Positions 22,781-35,437 of a DNA stretch of 64,000 bases are shown in pieces. The stretch is from Megalonaias nervosa (taxonomy: Eukaryota; Mollusca; Bivalvia; Unionida; Unionidae), in NCBI GenBank assembly GCA_016617855.1, contig JAECUM010028873.1, forward strand, positions 1 through 64,000, read 5' to 3'. The translations under genes and the position numbers were made by a program. The notes beneath the pieces are model-generated. The model made no database searches. It saw nothing but the letters and a program-made list of their open reading frames with translations, and was not told where the DNA came from. The first letter of the stretch is position 1; each line of letters starts with the position of its first letter.

Positions 22781-24667
22781 AAAGATTGACTAAGAATGAT
22801 TTTGGCAAAAACACTTAGGTAATTATGCTGATTTTTTTCATGGTCTTTTTTAATTACCATTTATGTTGTTAAGATTTTTCAAGTTAAAGATTAGTGAATA
22901 ATAATTCATCTGTCCTGTGCTCATGCTTACACTAATGTAATGAAATACTTGTTAAGCAAATTAAGTGGCGTGTTTGAACAACGTCAAAAGTGTAAACAGA
23001 AACTGTGTACAGTATAATCAAGCCACACTTCGAAACATGAGCACTGTTGATCCACCATTGATCTAATAGGCAAGAAGAGCATTGTTAGAGCAGTTAGACA
23101 ATGGCCGATCTCGGGACCTGGAAAAAAAGATTTTTGTGAAATTTTTCGAGAATCAAATAAATACACAAGTCTTGATTAAGTTCAGTATGATTTTGTTTTT
23201 ATTTTTTCATATCTGAAATGTAGCAATTGCAACAATGTGTGAAAAATAATATTGAAAAATGGTCAATTATGCCACATGGAAATTGGAGTCCAGTTTTGTG
23301 GAGTTGAGTCTGGGCTTATTATTTTTTAAGTCATCAACCCTGGGCCTGTTTCTAAAAAAATTGCCTTTGAGCACTGCCATATTTAATTTTTTGATAGTTA
23401 TCAGCCCATACAGAGATGCTCCCAGGGCTCATGATCATTGATTCACACAAAATTTGTATGAATTTGTGCACTTGGAAAGTGGTGATGAATGAGAACTCCC
23501 TCAAATTAGTTTCAAGTCATGCACATGAAAATGTACTATGAACAGTATACAGTTTTATTCAACCGTTCACCCTTAAAGTGCTTGTCACTGCAGAGACAAG
23601 CTGGTAGAAATATTGTAGTGCTTGATGTGATGTGTATTTTGTTTGTAACTGTTTTTTAAAGTTAGGAAGTATATCGGATTATTGGAGCTGGGAAAGTATT
23701 AATGGAGATAACAGTGAGTGATTTTGTACCTGAAAGTAGTGTTAAATATGAGTCAGATGTACATGCTGGTTGGATAAAAAATAGATGGCATGACTGTCAA
23801 CCACTTATTTCAGCGGTATTTCAGAATTAACTGTAGAAAAGGCAGATTAGAAAGCCAAATTAGAATGCAAACAATTTAAAAGTTGAGTGTATTTTTCATT
23901 TATTTTCTCATCACAATTTAGTCCTGTGGGATCATGTGCTACAAAACCATCGAGACCTATCATGTAGCATAAAGGTTATCTAAAAATGAAATTAAGAAGT
24001 AAAGCTATTTATTTGATCAAGATACCTCTGTTTGAACAAGTAGAATGTGGCATTATTGGACTTAAAATCCTAATACTTCATTATGGAAACATAAGTCTTG
24101 TTTAGTGGTTAGTAGAGTGCTAATTCAAGAATGTTAACCTTTGGAAAAGCTTATATTTGTGAAAAATCATATTTTGGAGCAGAAGTATCCAAAAGACAAT
24201 ACCTGTGAGCTGTGGAAAATTTTATGTAACCATAAACAACAGTTTTCAAACTTGTTCCTGATGACCAAGCTAGCTATGTATATGCCCCTTCAGACAGCAG
24301 ACTGAAAGTGGGTTCTCAGTAATGAGCAATATTCATACACAGATAAGGAAGTGATTAAGTTCGGAAACAATCAGCATATTAATGCTTATACAACTAGAGG
24401 CAACCTCTTTTAAAAACTTTTATTTTAAGAGGGTTCTATAGAGTGGGGTAGGAAGAATGAGAATTTGATATTAAAGTGTTAGGTAAATAATGTAATATAG
24501 CCACTTTCTCCTCCCCCTCATATTTATTCTACTCTCCTCTTTTGTGACTGGGGAGGGGGAAATCCCCCTTTATGATAAAATCATGGGAGCATCACTAACC
24601 TTAAGATGAATTGTGACTGTTTCTAACTCACTGGTCCATCCAGGACTAGTAGGATCCAACACTGCTT

Positions 24668-25187
24668 AGGTCTGTATGAGTCAAACACTTGTCCAGTCTG
24701 ACATGCGAATATTTGCTACAGGTCTGTATGAGTCAAACACTTGTCCAGTCTGACATGTCAATATTTGCTACAGGTCTGTATGAGTCAAACTTGTCCAGTC
24801 TGACATGCGAATATTTGCTACAGGTCTGTATGAGTCAAACACTTGTCCAGTCTGACATGCAGATATTTGCTACAGGTCTGTATGAGTCAAACACTTGTCC
24901 AGTCTGACATGCTAATATTTGCTACAGCTCTGTTTGAGTCAAACACTTGTCCAGTCTGACATATGAATATTTGCTACAGGTCTGTACGAGTCAAACACTT
25001 GTCCAGTCTGACATGCAGATATTTACTACAGGACTGTATGAGTCAAACACTTGTCCAGTCTGACATGCGGATATTTACTACAGGTCTGTACGAGTCAACT
25101 GCTTGTCCAGTCTGACATGTGAATATTTACTACAGGTCTGTATGAGTCAAACACTTGTCCAGTCTGACATGCGAATATTTACTACAG
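24668..25187. repeat. minisatellite, 52-bp unit, about 10 copies
   Basis: Well conserved units containing 'ggtctgtatgagtcaaacac' followed by 'ttgtccagtctgacatgcga'. Copy-to-copy changes are few, with one short unit (missing 'acac') near 24787. Confidence 0.95.
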
Positions 25188-25750
25188 TGCAAGGAAAGTA
25201 AACAAAACAAGCAAAATTTATAAAAGCGGTGCATACTAAAACTTTAGACATCTGTATACTCCATTGTTTATTGAATCCTAACTTATTTATTTTTTTTTGT
25301 ATGTTAATTTATTAATTTTATTTATTCAATTACCAGAAACATAAACAAAGCTAATATATTTACACTTACCATGATTCATGAATTTCTGATTTTTGAGTTT
25401 CTTTGTTTTAGGTTCTAGGTTTTGAGGGTTTTTTTCTTCATATCTTATAAAGAAAATTTCAACCTTTGCATCAAAATGCTTTACTTAGAGTACAGTGACA
25501 AATTATTGTCCATTACCTTTATAGTATCTTGTCTTTACTGCAGAGTAGCCTTATGGTTTATTTCGCCAAACGTTAATAACAGTGATCAAGTCTGCACCCT
25601 TCTTATCTACTCCTCATATGAAAAAGGAGATAGTCCTTGGTTTATTTTTAATGGTGTTCCATCCTTTTTAGACCTGGTATGTTTCCCATCCTGCATTGCA
25701 GCAGGTAGTGCACCATATGTTGCATATGAATTCTCTGTGCTTGATGTTGA

Positions 25751-25968
25751 CCTGCTGATAAATCCAGGATTCTTCCGCAGGAGTTTGAAGTTGCAGTCAA
25801 TGATTGCTTCTTTGAAAAAGGTTGCAGTCCCAGCATTAATGGGATCGAACCACTAATTAATATCCCATTTAAAAGTAAAAATAAGTTCGAAATTAGATTG
25901 GCATACAAACCACAAACAGTTAAATTCATTAGAGTTAGAGAAGATATTTTTTCAGTCTCGAACAACAG
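25751..25968 (+). other. unidentified open frame without ATG
   Basis: A frame open for about 73 codons, reading QEFEVAVNDCFFEKGC, then INIPFKSKNKFEIRLAYK and TVKFIRVREDIFSV. It begins after a TGA at 25748. 'attcttccgcag' at 25780 could act as an acceptor and 'aacaacag|gtgttt' at about 25968 as a weak donor. I recognise no family. It could be an exon, a repeat relic or chance. Confidence 0.22.
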
Positions 25969-25994
25969 GTGTTTTGCAGCATGCTTATGGGCCT

Positions 25995-27442
25995 TACCAT
26001 ATTTACGGTATGTTTTCGAACATGGTTTGTTTTCAGATACCTGTTTTTTTTTGGCAAATATAATATTTAAATGCCTTGTAATTTTTCGGATGTTGCTGTA
26101 CTATAATTTTTTCTATAATTTATGTTTTCGGACACAAGCTAAGAAGATCTGCTGCGTTGTTTTAAAGTAAAATTCACAGTGTGTTTGCCGTTAATTTACT
26201 GATACAAAGTTTGCTTCATTTGGTCGCCAATTATTTCATGTGATCACGAACTTGCATGGATTGGTTGTCAGTGTAGACATCATTACACACGAAACCACTT
26301 CAAGCGGGTGTGACAATTATGGCTTTGATTACAAACCATGACCCCTGCTTTATATCATTAAACAATACATCAGAGAGTCAGTATGGATTAGTAAATTCAT
26401 TGGCATCGTGCAACAAAACAAACCCCTTATCCCTGAGGCATTATATGCCACGGGTTTAAATGTCGTTATTGTTCTACAGGTAATAAACCTCTTTGTAGAC
26501 GATGAATATTGATTGTGGGTGCAACATATTCAGTACATCGTGTGCTCTTTTGACGAGATCCAGATGGCTGCCTTTTATTTCCGAACACACCTGTCAAAGA
26601 AATCCCACAAATTATAGTATGAACAATTATCACCTAGACACCCTGAAATCTCCAACATGCATCAAAACAATCTTTGAGCAGTCGACTGTTTCGAGTTGGC
26701 AGGCACATTTTGAAGCTACCCTCGGCTAGGTGGAGAAAAAAAAGAAGAGAGAACCACAACAAATAATAGATCACCTTTATTTTAAAAAATACCAACATAT
26801 TAACGACTCGTATATTGCAACTTGCTTGTTATTTTTACCCTTCCTAGGCATGCGCACAATACTCACCCTATATGGAGCCTCTCACCCTTGGTGCTCTAAG
26901 ATTAGCCCTCATACATATACTGGTATTTCTACTCTCGATACTAAAATGTTTGTCATAAGTATCTTCAGAATTATAATTCCATTTTTTTTTTATTTAGTTT
27001 GTATTAATATCTTAATTACACAGACACGAAGCTTGCATGCGTTTGCAAGGTAGATTTTATTAATCACTGATTAGTAGAGGGTTAAACTGGGGATTGCAAG
27101 ATTACTAATATGGCGGTTCTTTTGAAAAATACGCACACAATCGTGGCTCTAATACATGTATGGCTGCATTTTCTGGTGGATGGACATGTATCAAATAGAC
27201 AAAATAGGCAAGTAATGCCTGTTTTTCATTCATTATCTTTTCCGTGGTGTTAGACAAAATACTTGTTTTACTTCATGGCAGCACATCGTCATGTGAGCGA
27301 ATGGTAACTTCGTTATGGACATGGGGGGGGTCACAAATTTATCTTCCCGTTTGTTGTCGGACACCAAAGAATTTAATATGTATTTGGACAACAAAGAAAG
27401 TAATTATTTTATGCTGTCCGAAAACATGCCGTAAATACGGTA
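25995..27442. mobile_element. non-autonomous DNA element with 28-bp inverted ends
   Basis: Left end 25995-26022 ('taccatatttacggtatgtt', then 'ttcgaaca') matches the reverse complement of the right end 27415-27442 ('taccgtatttacggcatgtt', then 'ttcggaca') with only three differences. The outermost TA on each side could be a TA target duplication, as in Tc1/mariner/pogo elements. The interior shows no transposase that I recognise; the ORFs of 75 and 107 codons at 26502-27053 resemble nothing known. Confidence 0.62.
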
Positions 27443-27639
27443 TGTTGCTATACAGGTGGGCTTCCTGGTCTGCACCTAATAACCTAGCCTCACACCAAGA
27501 GTCCATACGCTGTCTTGTCAGTAGCAAATAAATTACAGGATATCAAAATTAAAGTAAAGATTTTGTTGTCAACTAAGTTACATAGATTGAAGTTTTTGAA
27601 ATTAATAATAGGGAAAAAAAAGAACCCATTTAATAGCCA

Positions 27640-27890
27640 TTGGGCACATCTCAAAGATTTAATGTTCTCAGAACTTGCCTTCACTGACCACTGCTATCTC
27701 ACCTCTGTCAGCATGGACCCGATTATTGGGCTTGGCCATTGTGATTATCTGAAAAAAAAATTTGCCAGTTGCTTCACTTGTGTCGGTGGTTCTTCCCAGG
27801 GTTTTCCCGGGTTTTTTTGTCCACCAGATATAATGGCCCACATGTATAGCCTATCATGTGTTCAAAAATGGTGTTAAACCCATAAAACCC
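27640..27890 (+). mobile_element. old SINE family 1 copy
   Basis: The body matches the SINEs at 5982 and 46645: 'gaccactgctatctcacctc', 'ttgccagttgcttcacttgt', 'tcggtggttcttcccagggt', 'tgtatagcctatcatgtgtt', 'aaaaatggtgttaaaccc'. The tRNA-like head is eroded and the (CAA)n tail is replaced by 'ataaaacccaaccaacc'. Confidence 0.8.
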
Positions 27891-28254
27891 AACCAACCAT
27901 GGTGTGCATGTATTCTCATGTACTTTTATAGGGGTTGTGTCAAAATTGTTTTCAAATGTCATTTTCTGGTGAACTGGTGAAGTTTTAAAAACTAAAAAAA
28001 ATGATTTTTAAGTGGTAGTTGATGAAATATTTAACTTATTTATAATTACAATATTGTAATCTAGGTCATTTAAAATTAATTTACAGTGTATCATTTTTGC
28101 TGTGTTCATGTGAAGTCGAATGACCAAAATACAGCGTGATCAGGAATTTCATCTAAGCTTTAATTCATAACTGCCTTCAACAGTTCTCATATATTTAACC
28201 ATCTACTGTGACATCATCTACGCCAGAGGTTCTCAGATTGTGGTACACAGACCA

Positions 28255-28382
28255 CTAGGAAATTGGTCCACCCAGACACTCAGCAATCATTAAATGGTCT
28301 GCCAGGACCCTCAGCAATCATTAAAAGGTCTGCCAAGACCGTCAGCAATCATTGAATGGTCTGCCAAGACCCTCAGCAATCA
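28255..28382. repeat. minisatellite, about 31-bp unit (piggyBac target)
   Basis: Units containing 'tggtctgccaagaccctcag' followed by 'caatcattaa'. The array stops at TTAA 28383-28386 where a piggyBac element starts. One more unit ('atggtctgccaagaccttca') resumes at 31109, right after the element. Confidence 0.9.
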
Positions 28383-28386
28383 TTAA

Positions 28387-31104
28387 CCCATTTTATCCTG
28401 AATACAACTACGGGCGTAATACCTCATTCTATCCTGAATATGCCTGTGGTCGTATTATCCTATTTTATCCTGAATACGACTATGGTCGTACTCTACTACA
28501 TGTGTGTGTAGTGTCTCTAGAAACACGTGTTATACATCACAAATATTTGTATACTTCTTCACCAACACAGGAAATGGTTTTAGCATGCATGTGCAGTGAA
28601 ATTTAAAAAAAGAGTGGTTGGAAAAGAAATTGTTGGCTTGAAAATCAATCAATAAAATGATGGACGACAACAACTCAGATGTAAACATGGATGTTGATAG
28701 TGAGGGTAGCGACATTGAAGTTGATGATTTGGATGATTCTGATGATAATATTGACTTAAATGATGGGTTAGAATTGAATCAAGTTGATGAAAGAGATGAT
28801 GCATGACTTCATGCACTTTTCGACAGTGATTCGGAGAATGAAGCTGACTTTGAAGGCTTTCAAGAGGAATGGGTCCGGGATGATTTTTCACCTCATTTGC
28901 AGCCACGATTTAAATTGATAGAAGGGGCAACTGTTCAACACCCAGAAGAAGCTGATGCACAACATTACTTTGAGTTACCTTGGGATGATTTAATCTGGAA
29001 AAAACTTGTTGATGAAACAAACCATTACGCTGAACAGGAGTGTAGAAAAAATCCCCCCCAACCAAAGTCACCAAGATGGACACCAGTCGATATTCCCACA
29101 ATGAAGGCCTTTATAGGCTTATGTTTTGCCATGGGAATAATTCATCTTCCATCAAGACATAATTATTGGCGACAAAATAAGTATATATTTGTCACATCCT
29201 TCAATAAAATTGTGTCTTGTGACAGATTTGATTTGATTTGGAGATACTTGCATCTCCATGACAACGAAGAACAAGCTGCAGAACCTCAGCTAGAGGGAAG
29301 ACCAGATAAATTGAAGAAAATTATATGGTACCTGGATTATTTAGATCAGAGATTTTCATCAAATTTCATACCCAAAACAAATGCAGCTGTTGATGAAAGC
29401 ATGATAAAATTTCAAAGGAAGACTGTCTTTTAGACATTATCTCCCAGCAAAGCCAACAAAATGGGGGGTGAAACCATGGAATATGGCTGACAGCTCAACT
29501 GGATACATCCACAGATTCCAGGTATACACCGGCAAAGATGGTGGGCAAGAAAAGGGGCTGGCTTACAGAGTGGTAATGGATCTCTGCTCACACATGTTCG
29601 GAAAAAATCTGACAGTCTATTTTGACAACTTTTACACAAGCACTGATTTATTGAGAGACTTGCATAACAACAGGAAGGGGTTGCCAAAAGAGTTGCTGCC
29701 AAAACAACTGAAACTGAAGAAACATGAATACAAAGTTGCACAGAAGGATGAACTTAAATTTTGTGTTTGGCAAGATACAAAAGCTGTTTGTGTCTTGTCA
29801 AATTTTCATGACCCATCATCACGTGGCTTTGTAAACAGACGTTCTGGTATGGCTGTTCAGCAACAGGTTGAAGTTCCCAAAATGCTATCGGATTGCCAGC
29901 AAAACATGAAGGGAGTAGATCTCTGTGACCAGATGGTTGGGTACTATCTTCTTCATCACTGGTCAAAAAAATGGTGGCGCCAAATTTTCTTTTACCTAAT
30001 GGAAACTTTGGCGTACAATGCATATGTGATTGCACAGGACACAAATCCAGAGAAAGTCAAAAGTATGTGGCCAACATTTCAGAGCTATCTGGAGGACTTA
30101 GTTGCATCTCTGGTTGGTGATACTAGAGCTGGAAAGGCTGCAGCACTTGTTCCAGAGCCTACCAGCATAACAGTGCAACATACCATTGAAAAAATGTTTG
30201 ACAGAAAAAAACCTGTCATGAATGTTCACTGGCCACTCAACCTGGAGAGAGAAGAGGGGTGACAAAATTTGGTTGCAGGGAATGCAGTGTCCCTGTTCAT
30301 ACCGAATGCCAGGGAAAACACATTAATTGGTGTATAAACACTTAAAAGCTGATGTTGAGACAACAACTGATGTAGAATTGGCAGTTTTAAAAATGAAGTA
30401 AGTTTTTGCAATGTGATGTGGACATTTTTATTCACCATTAAAGTAATATTGTTATTACTGACATAGTAATGATGTGGACTTCAAAAATTTGGACAAAAAT
30501 TGTACTGATTAATTACCTTTATCTTACTGAAAGATTTCTAGGATTAATTTGTGACAAGTTTTCATGAGAAACTGCACGCTGAAGTACATGTTCTAGAATG
30601 TGAAGTAAACAAATTGTTCCAGGTGTTTTGTTGTCCAATTTTAGTAAAATTATTATAACTTTTGAACTAACAGTACTAGAAACTTCAAATATGGACCAGT
30701 ATACTAGAAATAGAAATATCTTTATTTTAATCACATACTATTTGGAGCATTTCATTCATCTTCAAGAACAAAAGATTCACTGAACATCATGGTGAGTTTT
30801 TTAATTTTTTTTTTTTTTTTCCTTTCAAGTCATATTTCAAAATACAGTTGTGAGCATGTACATTGGTAAATGATAACAAAACATATATCACTGTGTTGCA
30901 AATTTGATTACCTTTTCAGAGATAGATAGTTTATATACTTTAAAAAGAAATAACAGTGTTACAACATTTTTAGTAAACATGGTGACGGTCATCACAATTT
31001 CTGCTGCTGCTGCTGTATGATGCTCCGTTTTACCACAATGTATTTAAAATTGCTTCTCAGGAATCAGGCACTGCAGTTGAAATTGGTAAACAGGATAAAA
31101 TGGG
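28387..31104 (+). mobile_element. near-complete piggyBac-superfamily transposon
   Basis: A 2,718-bp element flanked on both sides by TTAA (28383-28386 and 31105-31108). Terminal inverted repeats are perfect over 14 bp: 'cccattttatcctg' at the left and 'caggataaaatggg' at the right. At the left end the tip is reiterated as three roughly 35-bp subterminal repeats (28389-28495) containing 'ttttatcctgaatac' and a 'tatggtcgta' motif. The flanking minisatellite resumes exactly beyond the right TTAA. The transposase gene occupies 28657-30345. Confidence 0.95.
28657..30345 (+). pseudogene. piggyBac transposase, lightly damaged
   Basis: Begins ATGATGGACGAC with an acidic Asp-rich N-terminus, as usual for piggyBac transposases. 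The catalytic Asp triad is visible: AAVDESMIKF (about 29391), VYFDNFYTS (about 29618) and KGVDLCDQM (about 29914). Downstream is a C-terminal Cys/His domain read as CRECSVPVHTEC...WC (30274-30333), ending at TAA 30343-30345. Damage: an in-frame TGA at 28804-28806 (an Arg CGA is plausible), an extra base at about 29411 that shifts the frame before LSFRHYLPAKPTKWG, and a one-base shift near 30255 that separates the Cys/His domain. The DLLRDLHNNRKGLP stretch looks shortened compared with the usual Cys-containing loop between RDL and NRKGLP. The few lesions suggest a fairly recent copy, but it is not functional as sequenced. Confidence 0.93.
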
Positions 31105-31954
31105 TTAAATGGTCTGCCAAGACCTTCAGCAATGTTCTTGCAGAAAATTCATGTGTGAAACTTGAAGAAATGAAATTCCATGCTTTTGCCAATCAAGATT
31201 AAATTGTTATTTTGTGGAGGATTGCTAGTAAAAGCAAACATCATATTCATCATGCAACAATAGTGAGGACTTTTATCTTGTTATCTGTTTTCAGTGGTAA
31301 CCTATTTTTGAGATTTCTGTCTTTGCATAAAGTCATACATCAAAAGTTACTACATAGCCCAAAAAAATATTAAATATTTTTCAAAAGTTAAATTATATTT
31401 CTTTTGTTTTAAGCAACAAGTTTAAATTGTGTTTTGCACTATTCTGGCAGATTAGAAAAATAATTTTGACCTAAAATTTAAATCCATTGTGGACCCTGCT
31501 TTAGCTGCAGTTATTGAACTTTAAATAATCATGTGTATCCAGTGTCTATGAAGGTGCTGTTAACTTTATGGAATGTTTTTGTTTAGTCATTATCCAACAA
31601 GCCAATATAGCATGCAACAACAGTTCTGATTGGCTTGATTATTTTAAACTTGCTGTGTTCCTTTTGCTAATGTTAGCCAACAGAAACATGTGTCACATGC
31701 TATTTCTTCAGCATACCTTTGAGGAAGCATAGTACTAGATCACAGGCATTTAGTGTCAAGCCCTGTTTGAAAGGTACGGCCAATACAAACATTCATGGAT
31801 TTTGCTTCTATAAGGCTTGGGGTGGGGTGGGGGCTAGTAGTATGAACTTTGCTGGTATTTGGAGGGTGCTAGTAGTATTAAAGGTTGAAAGGTACAGCCA
31901 ACAAATGCAAACATTCATGAATCTTGCTTCTATAAGGGTTCACCCTGGTGTTCA

Positions 31955-32345
31955 GGTTGAGGACTAGTAGTATGAATTGTGTTGTGGAGGGGATAGTAGT
32001 ATGAACTGTGCTGGTGGGTTTTTTTGGGGCGGGGCTAGTAATATGAACTGTGCTGGTGTTGGGTGGGGCTAATAGTATGAACTGGGTTTTGGGGGGGGTA
32101 GTAGTTAGTAAGAACTTAGTTGGAGGGTTAGTAGCATGAACTGTGTTTGGGAGGCTAGTAGTATGCAACTGTGCTGGTGTTAGGAGTAGGGGCTATTAGT
32201 GTGAACTGTGCTGGTGTTGTGGTGGCTTGCAGTATGAACTGTATTTGGGGTCTTGTAGTATGAACTGTGCTGGTGTTGGGGGTGTGGGCTAGTAGTATGT
32301 ACTGTGCTGGTGTTGGGTGGGGGGGTAGTAGTATGAACTGTGATT
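31955..32345. repeat. degenerate G-rich minisatellite, about 30-40-bp units
   Basis: Repeated 'ctagtagtatgaactgtgct' and 'ggtgttgggggtgggg' phrases with variable G runs. At least ten units. The G-rich strand is the plus strand. Confidence 0.85.
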
Positions 32346-32819
32346 ACTTAATAAAATAATGAGTATCCAGCATGTGAGAATTGGTGTTGCCTCATCCCCA
32401 AACCAGTCACTCAAGACTTAACTATGGAGTTACATAGAGACAAGTGGGAATTGGTGTTGCCTCTAACCCAAACTAGTGCCAATTTGACCAGTGACAAATC
32501 CATACTTTTCAAAAGGAATTTGAAAAGCAGGTGCATATGACCTTTGGGTCAAGTCAAAGGTCCTTGCTTGTATTTTTTTACTTCTGAACAAAGTCAGATT
32601 TGGATTTTATAGTTAAAGGTCTTAACTCTAGTTTTGAGCTGTACTGGCATGTGGACATGATTACAAATAATTAGGAAAGGATTTTTGTCATGCCCATGCT
32701 AGTAGAAAGTAACTGTGAAATCCAGAATGCAGTTGAAAATAGTCAACTCACAGTATTTACAGTCGTACATGTTTAAGTAGCAGTAACTTTACTGACATTG
32801 ACAATGGCATTTTCGGTGT

Positions 32820-33690
32820 TCTTGCTAACAGTTTGTCAAGTTTTGGTCAAAATTTTTCACTGGCATATATTTCTGTAAACTTAGCTACATTCTAATCACA
32901 CTTTGCATAAAGCGTTCATAACTTAGACAAAATCCTATGGCATATGTGCACCTTTCACCATTAGGTCAATAACATAGTCATACAAAATTTGTGTTATGGT
33001 TTTGGTTAAAAAAAATTTTATTTGCTTATTTATTACTAAACTCTTAAATAGATTCTCATCATACTTGGAACATATCATCATTAAAGCTGCCTTGCCCTGT
33101 TTAATTTGGGGTCAAGGTCACAGCCATGTAAACTTTGTAAAAGTTTTTTTAAATTGACTTATATTTTATAAACGTCTTGATAAATTCTCATCATACATGG
33201 GATAAATCATTCTGAAGCTACATCAATATGTTTTTTTACATGTTTTTGATGACCCTGTTAACCTTGGTGTCACAATTGACAGTCACAAGAAATTGGTGTT
33301 AAGTTTTGGTTAAAGTTTGTCATTAGCTTATATTTCATTAACTCCAAGATGGATTTTCTTCATACTGGGGATGAATGATTATGAAACTAAGATAAGTGAT
33401 CATGTTATATGCTCTGTAACTCCATTGACCTTGGGGAAGGTCACAGTCATAGAAAATTTGTGTTAAGTTTTGGTTGAAGTTTGTCATTGGCTTATATTTC
33501 CTAAACTCCTAGATGGTTTTTCTTCTTAACGGGGTTGAAGACAAGTGATTATGTTATATGCTCTATAACTCCATTGACCTTGGGTGAAGGTCGCAGTCAT
33601 AGAATATTTATGTTCATTTGTTTGCACATCCTAAACCCCTTGATCATTTTCTTAATACTTCTGGTGAATCTTTATGAAGCTAATACAATT
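32820..33690. repeat. degenerate dispersed repeat, about 150-190-bp units
   Basis: Five or so diverged units share 'gtgttaagttttggttaaag', 'tttgtcattagcttatattt', 'aactcctagatggtttttct', 'tgaccttggggaaggtcaca' and 'gtcatagaaaatttgtg'. This style of repeat is, from memory, common in bivalve genomes. No coding capacity. Confidence 0.7.
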
Positions 33691-33918
33691 CATTCTGTGA
33701 CTTGTAGGTAATGATCCATTTCATGTGTGCTCTTTATTTCATAGTTTGAAATCTAATGTGTGGAGATGACTGGGGTAAAATGTAAACATGTATTGTTAAT
33801 AAACAATTGTTACTTAAAAAAGTTGACCATAATAAGAATATAAGTCAAATGAATAGCAGAAAAAGAGAATGAATTTTCATTTTGGTGTGTTGTGTGGTTT
33901 GGGATCAGATCTCATATA

Positions 33919-34094
33919 CAGTAGATTCTGGTTAATTGGGCCATCTTTTAATTGGGGCAGATGTTTATCTGGGACAAATCTTAAAGGACAAAATACATGT
34001 ATACCCTTTTAACTCCTTCGCATAAATGGAACAGCTGTTTAATTGGGCCAAAGTGTTTTAGTCCCGATGTGTCCCATTTAACAGGAATTCACTG
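33919..34094. mobile_element. 176-bp MITE, TA-flanked
   Basis: Left end 'cagtagattctggttaattg'; reverse complement of the right end 'cagtgaattcctgttaaatg'. Flanked by TA at 33917-33918 and 34095-34096. It has no coding capacity and looks like a Tigger/mariner-type miniature element. Confidence 0.8.
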
Positions 34095-34615
34095 TATTCT
34101 AAAACAGCAGTTATTGAGGGGACATATCAGATTTGCTTAGACACTGTTTGTTTCAGCTCTTGAGTTATGGTCATTTGAAGGGTCACATGACAGATTCATG
34201 GAAGTTGAAGTCACATAACCAAAACTACTGAAAATTTCAAATGAGCAAAATCACATCTGATCGGTTGATGGATCTTATGGAACAACAAATTTACACAACA
34301 ATATAGTTAGGTAATTCTGATGCACCACAGTATACATGTAGTATGATTCCATGCAGATCTTTAAGTTGTCAAACATGGTGTTCAATCTGAAAATATATTG
34401 TACAGATTGCCAAAAGGCCCCTTCAACCTTTTGTAACTCTGGATCTGTGAGAAATACCAGTAAGTGTATACAGAAGATCAGTAAACACTGTTCTTCTTGC
34501 ACTCATATCTAGCCGCAGTAATTGCAGTTTTATGAAGAAGGTGAGATCAGATCTCAAAACATCCAACTTTCCAATACAGGCTTGGGGGCTGATTTATCAC
34601 AGTAATGTCAACCTA

Positions 34616-34827
34616 CATATATACTCGCTTATAAGTCGAGTCAAACTGCAAATAACAAAGATCCTGAACTGCCATAGCGTAATGTGCCTGCAGTTCAGGG
34701 TCTGTCTTGTTCTACTAATTACTCCTAACAAACTGCACAGACCCAGATGTTCCGGTGCTTTATGCGATGGCAGATTTGGGTCTGTGCAGTATGCATTTTG
34801 ACTCCTCTTATAGATGAGTATATACGG
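34616..34827. mobile_element. 212-bp MITE with TATATACTC-type ends
   Basis: Left 'catatatactcgcttataag', right (reverse complement) 'ccgtatatactcatctataa', each followed inward by GAGTCAAA. TA flanks at 34614-34615 and 34828-34829. The interior contains 'gcacagacccagatgttccg' and 'gatttgggtctgtgcagta', themselves an inverted repeat. A relative is at about 60435-60616 and a fragment at about 63070-63120. The ends match the larger element 49910-52344. Confidence 0.85.
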
Positions 34828-35029
34828 TAGTTTAAGACAGGTCACATTGCAGTTTTCACTGTTGTACCCTCTGAAATTGGGGGAAACAACCTTTTAAAGG
34901 GACAAAGGAAGATAATAGCACATGTACGTCATGCACTAATGGTAGATAGGGTCAAGATCTGGGGGACAATGGACTAAATATCGTGGGAAACTCTTGCGCC
35001 TGGTTGCAATGTGCAACACTTCTGTTGAT

Positions 35030-35412
35030 AATGCATAAACCAGAAACCGTTTGACAGTATCCTCCAGAGTAAAACATTAACCAGAAACTGTTTGACAGTA
35101 TCCTCCAGAGTAAAACATTAACCAGAAACTGTTTGACAGTATCCTCCAGAGTAAAACATAAACCAGAAACTGTTTGACAGTATCCTCCAGAGTAAAACAT
35201 TAACCAGAAACTGTTTGACAGTATCCTCCAGAGTAAAAAATAAACCAGAAACTGTTTGACAGTATCCTCCAGAGTAAAACATAAACCAGAAACTGTTTGA
35301 CAGTATCTTCTAGAGTAAAACATAAACCAGAAACTGTTTGACAGTATCCTCCAGAGTAAAATATAAACCAGAAACTGTTTGACAGTATCCTCCAGAGTAA
35401 AACATTAACCAG
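35030..35412. repeat. minisatellite, 41-bp unit, about 9 copies
   Basis: Highly uniform units containing 'aaccagaaactgtttgacag' followed by 'tatcctccagagtaaaacat'. The repetitive 123-aa minus-strand ORF is an artefact of the array. Confidence 0.95.
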
Positions 35413-35437
35413 GATTAAACTACTTGCTGTGAACCAG

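Noticed and set aside
24668..25187. CRISPR-like array (regular 52-bp period)
   Set aside because: The whole unit is repeated with no unique spacers, there are no cas genes and the context is eukaryotic.
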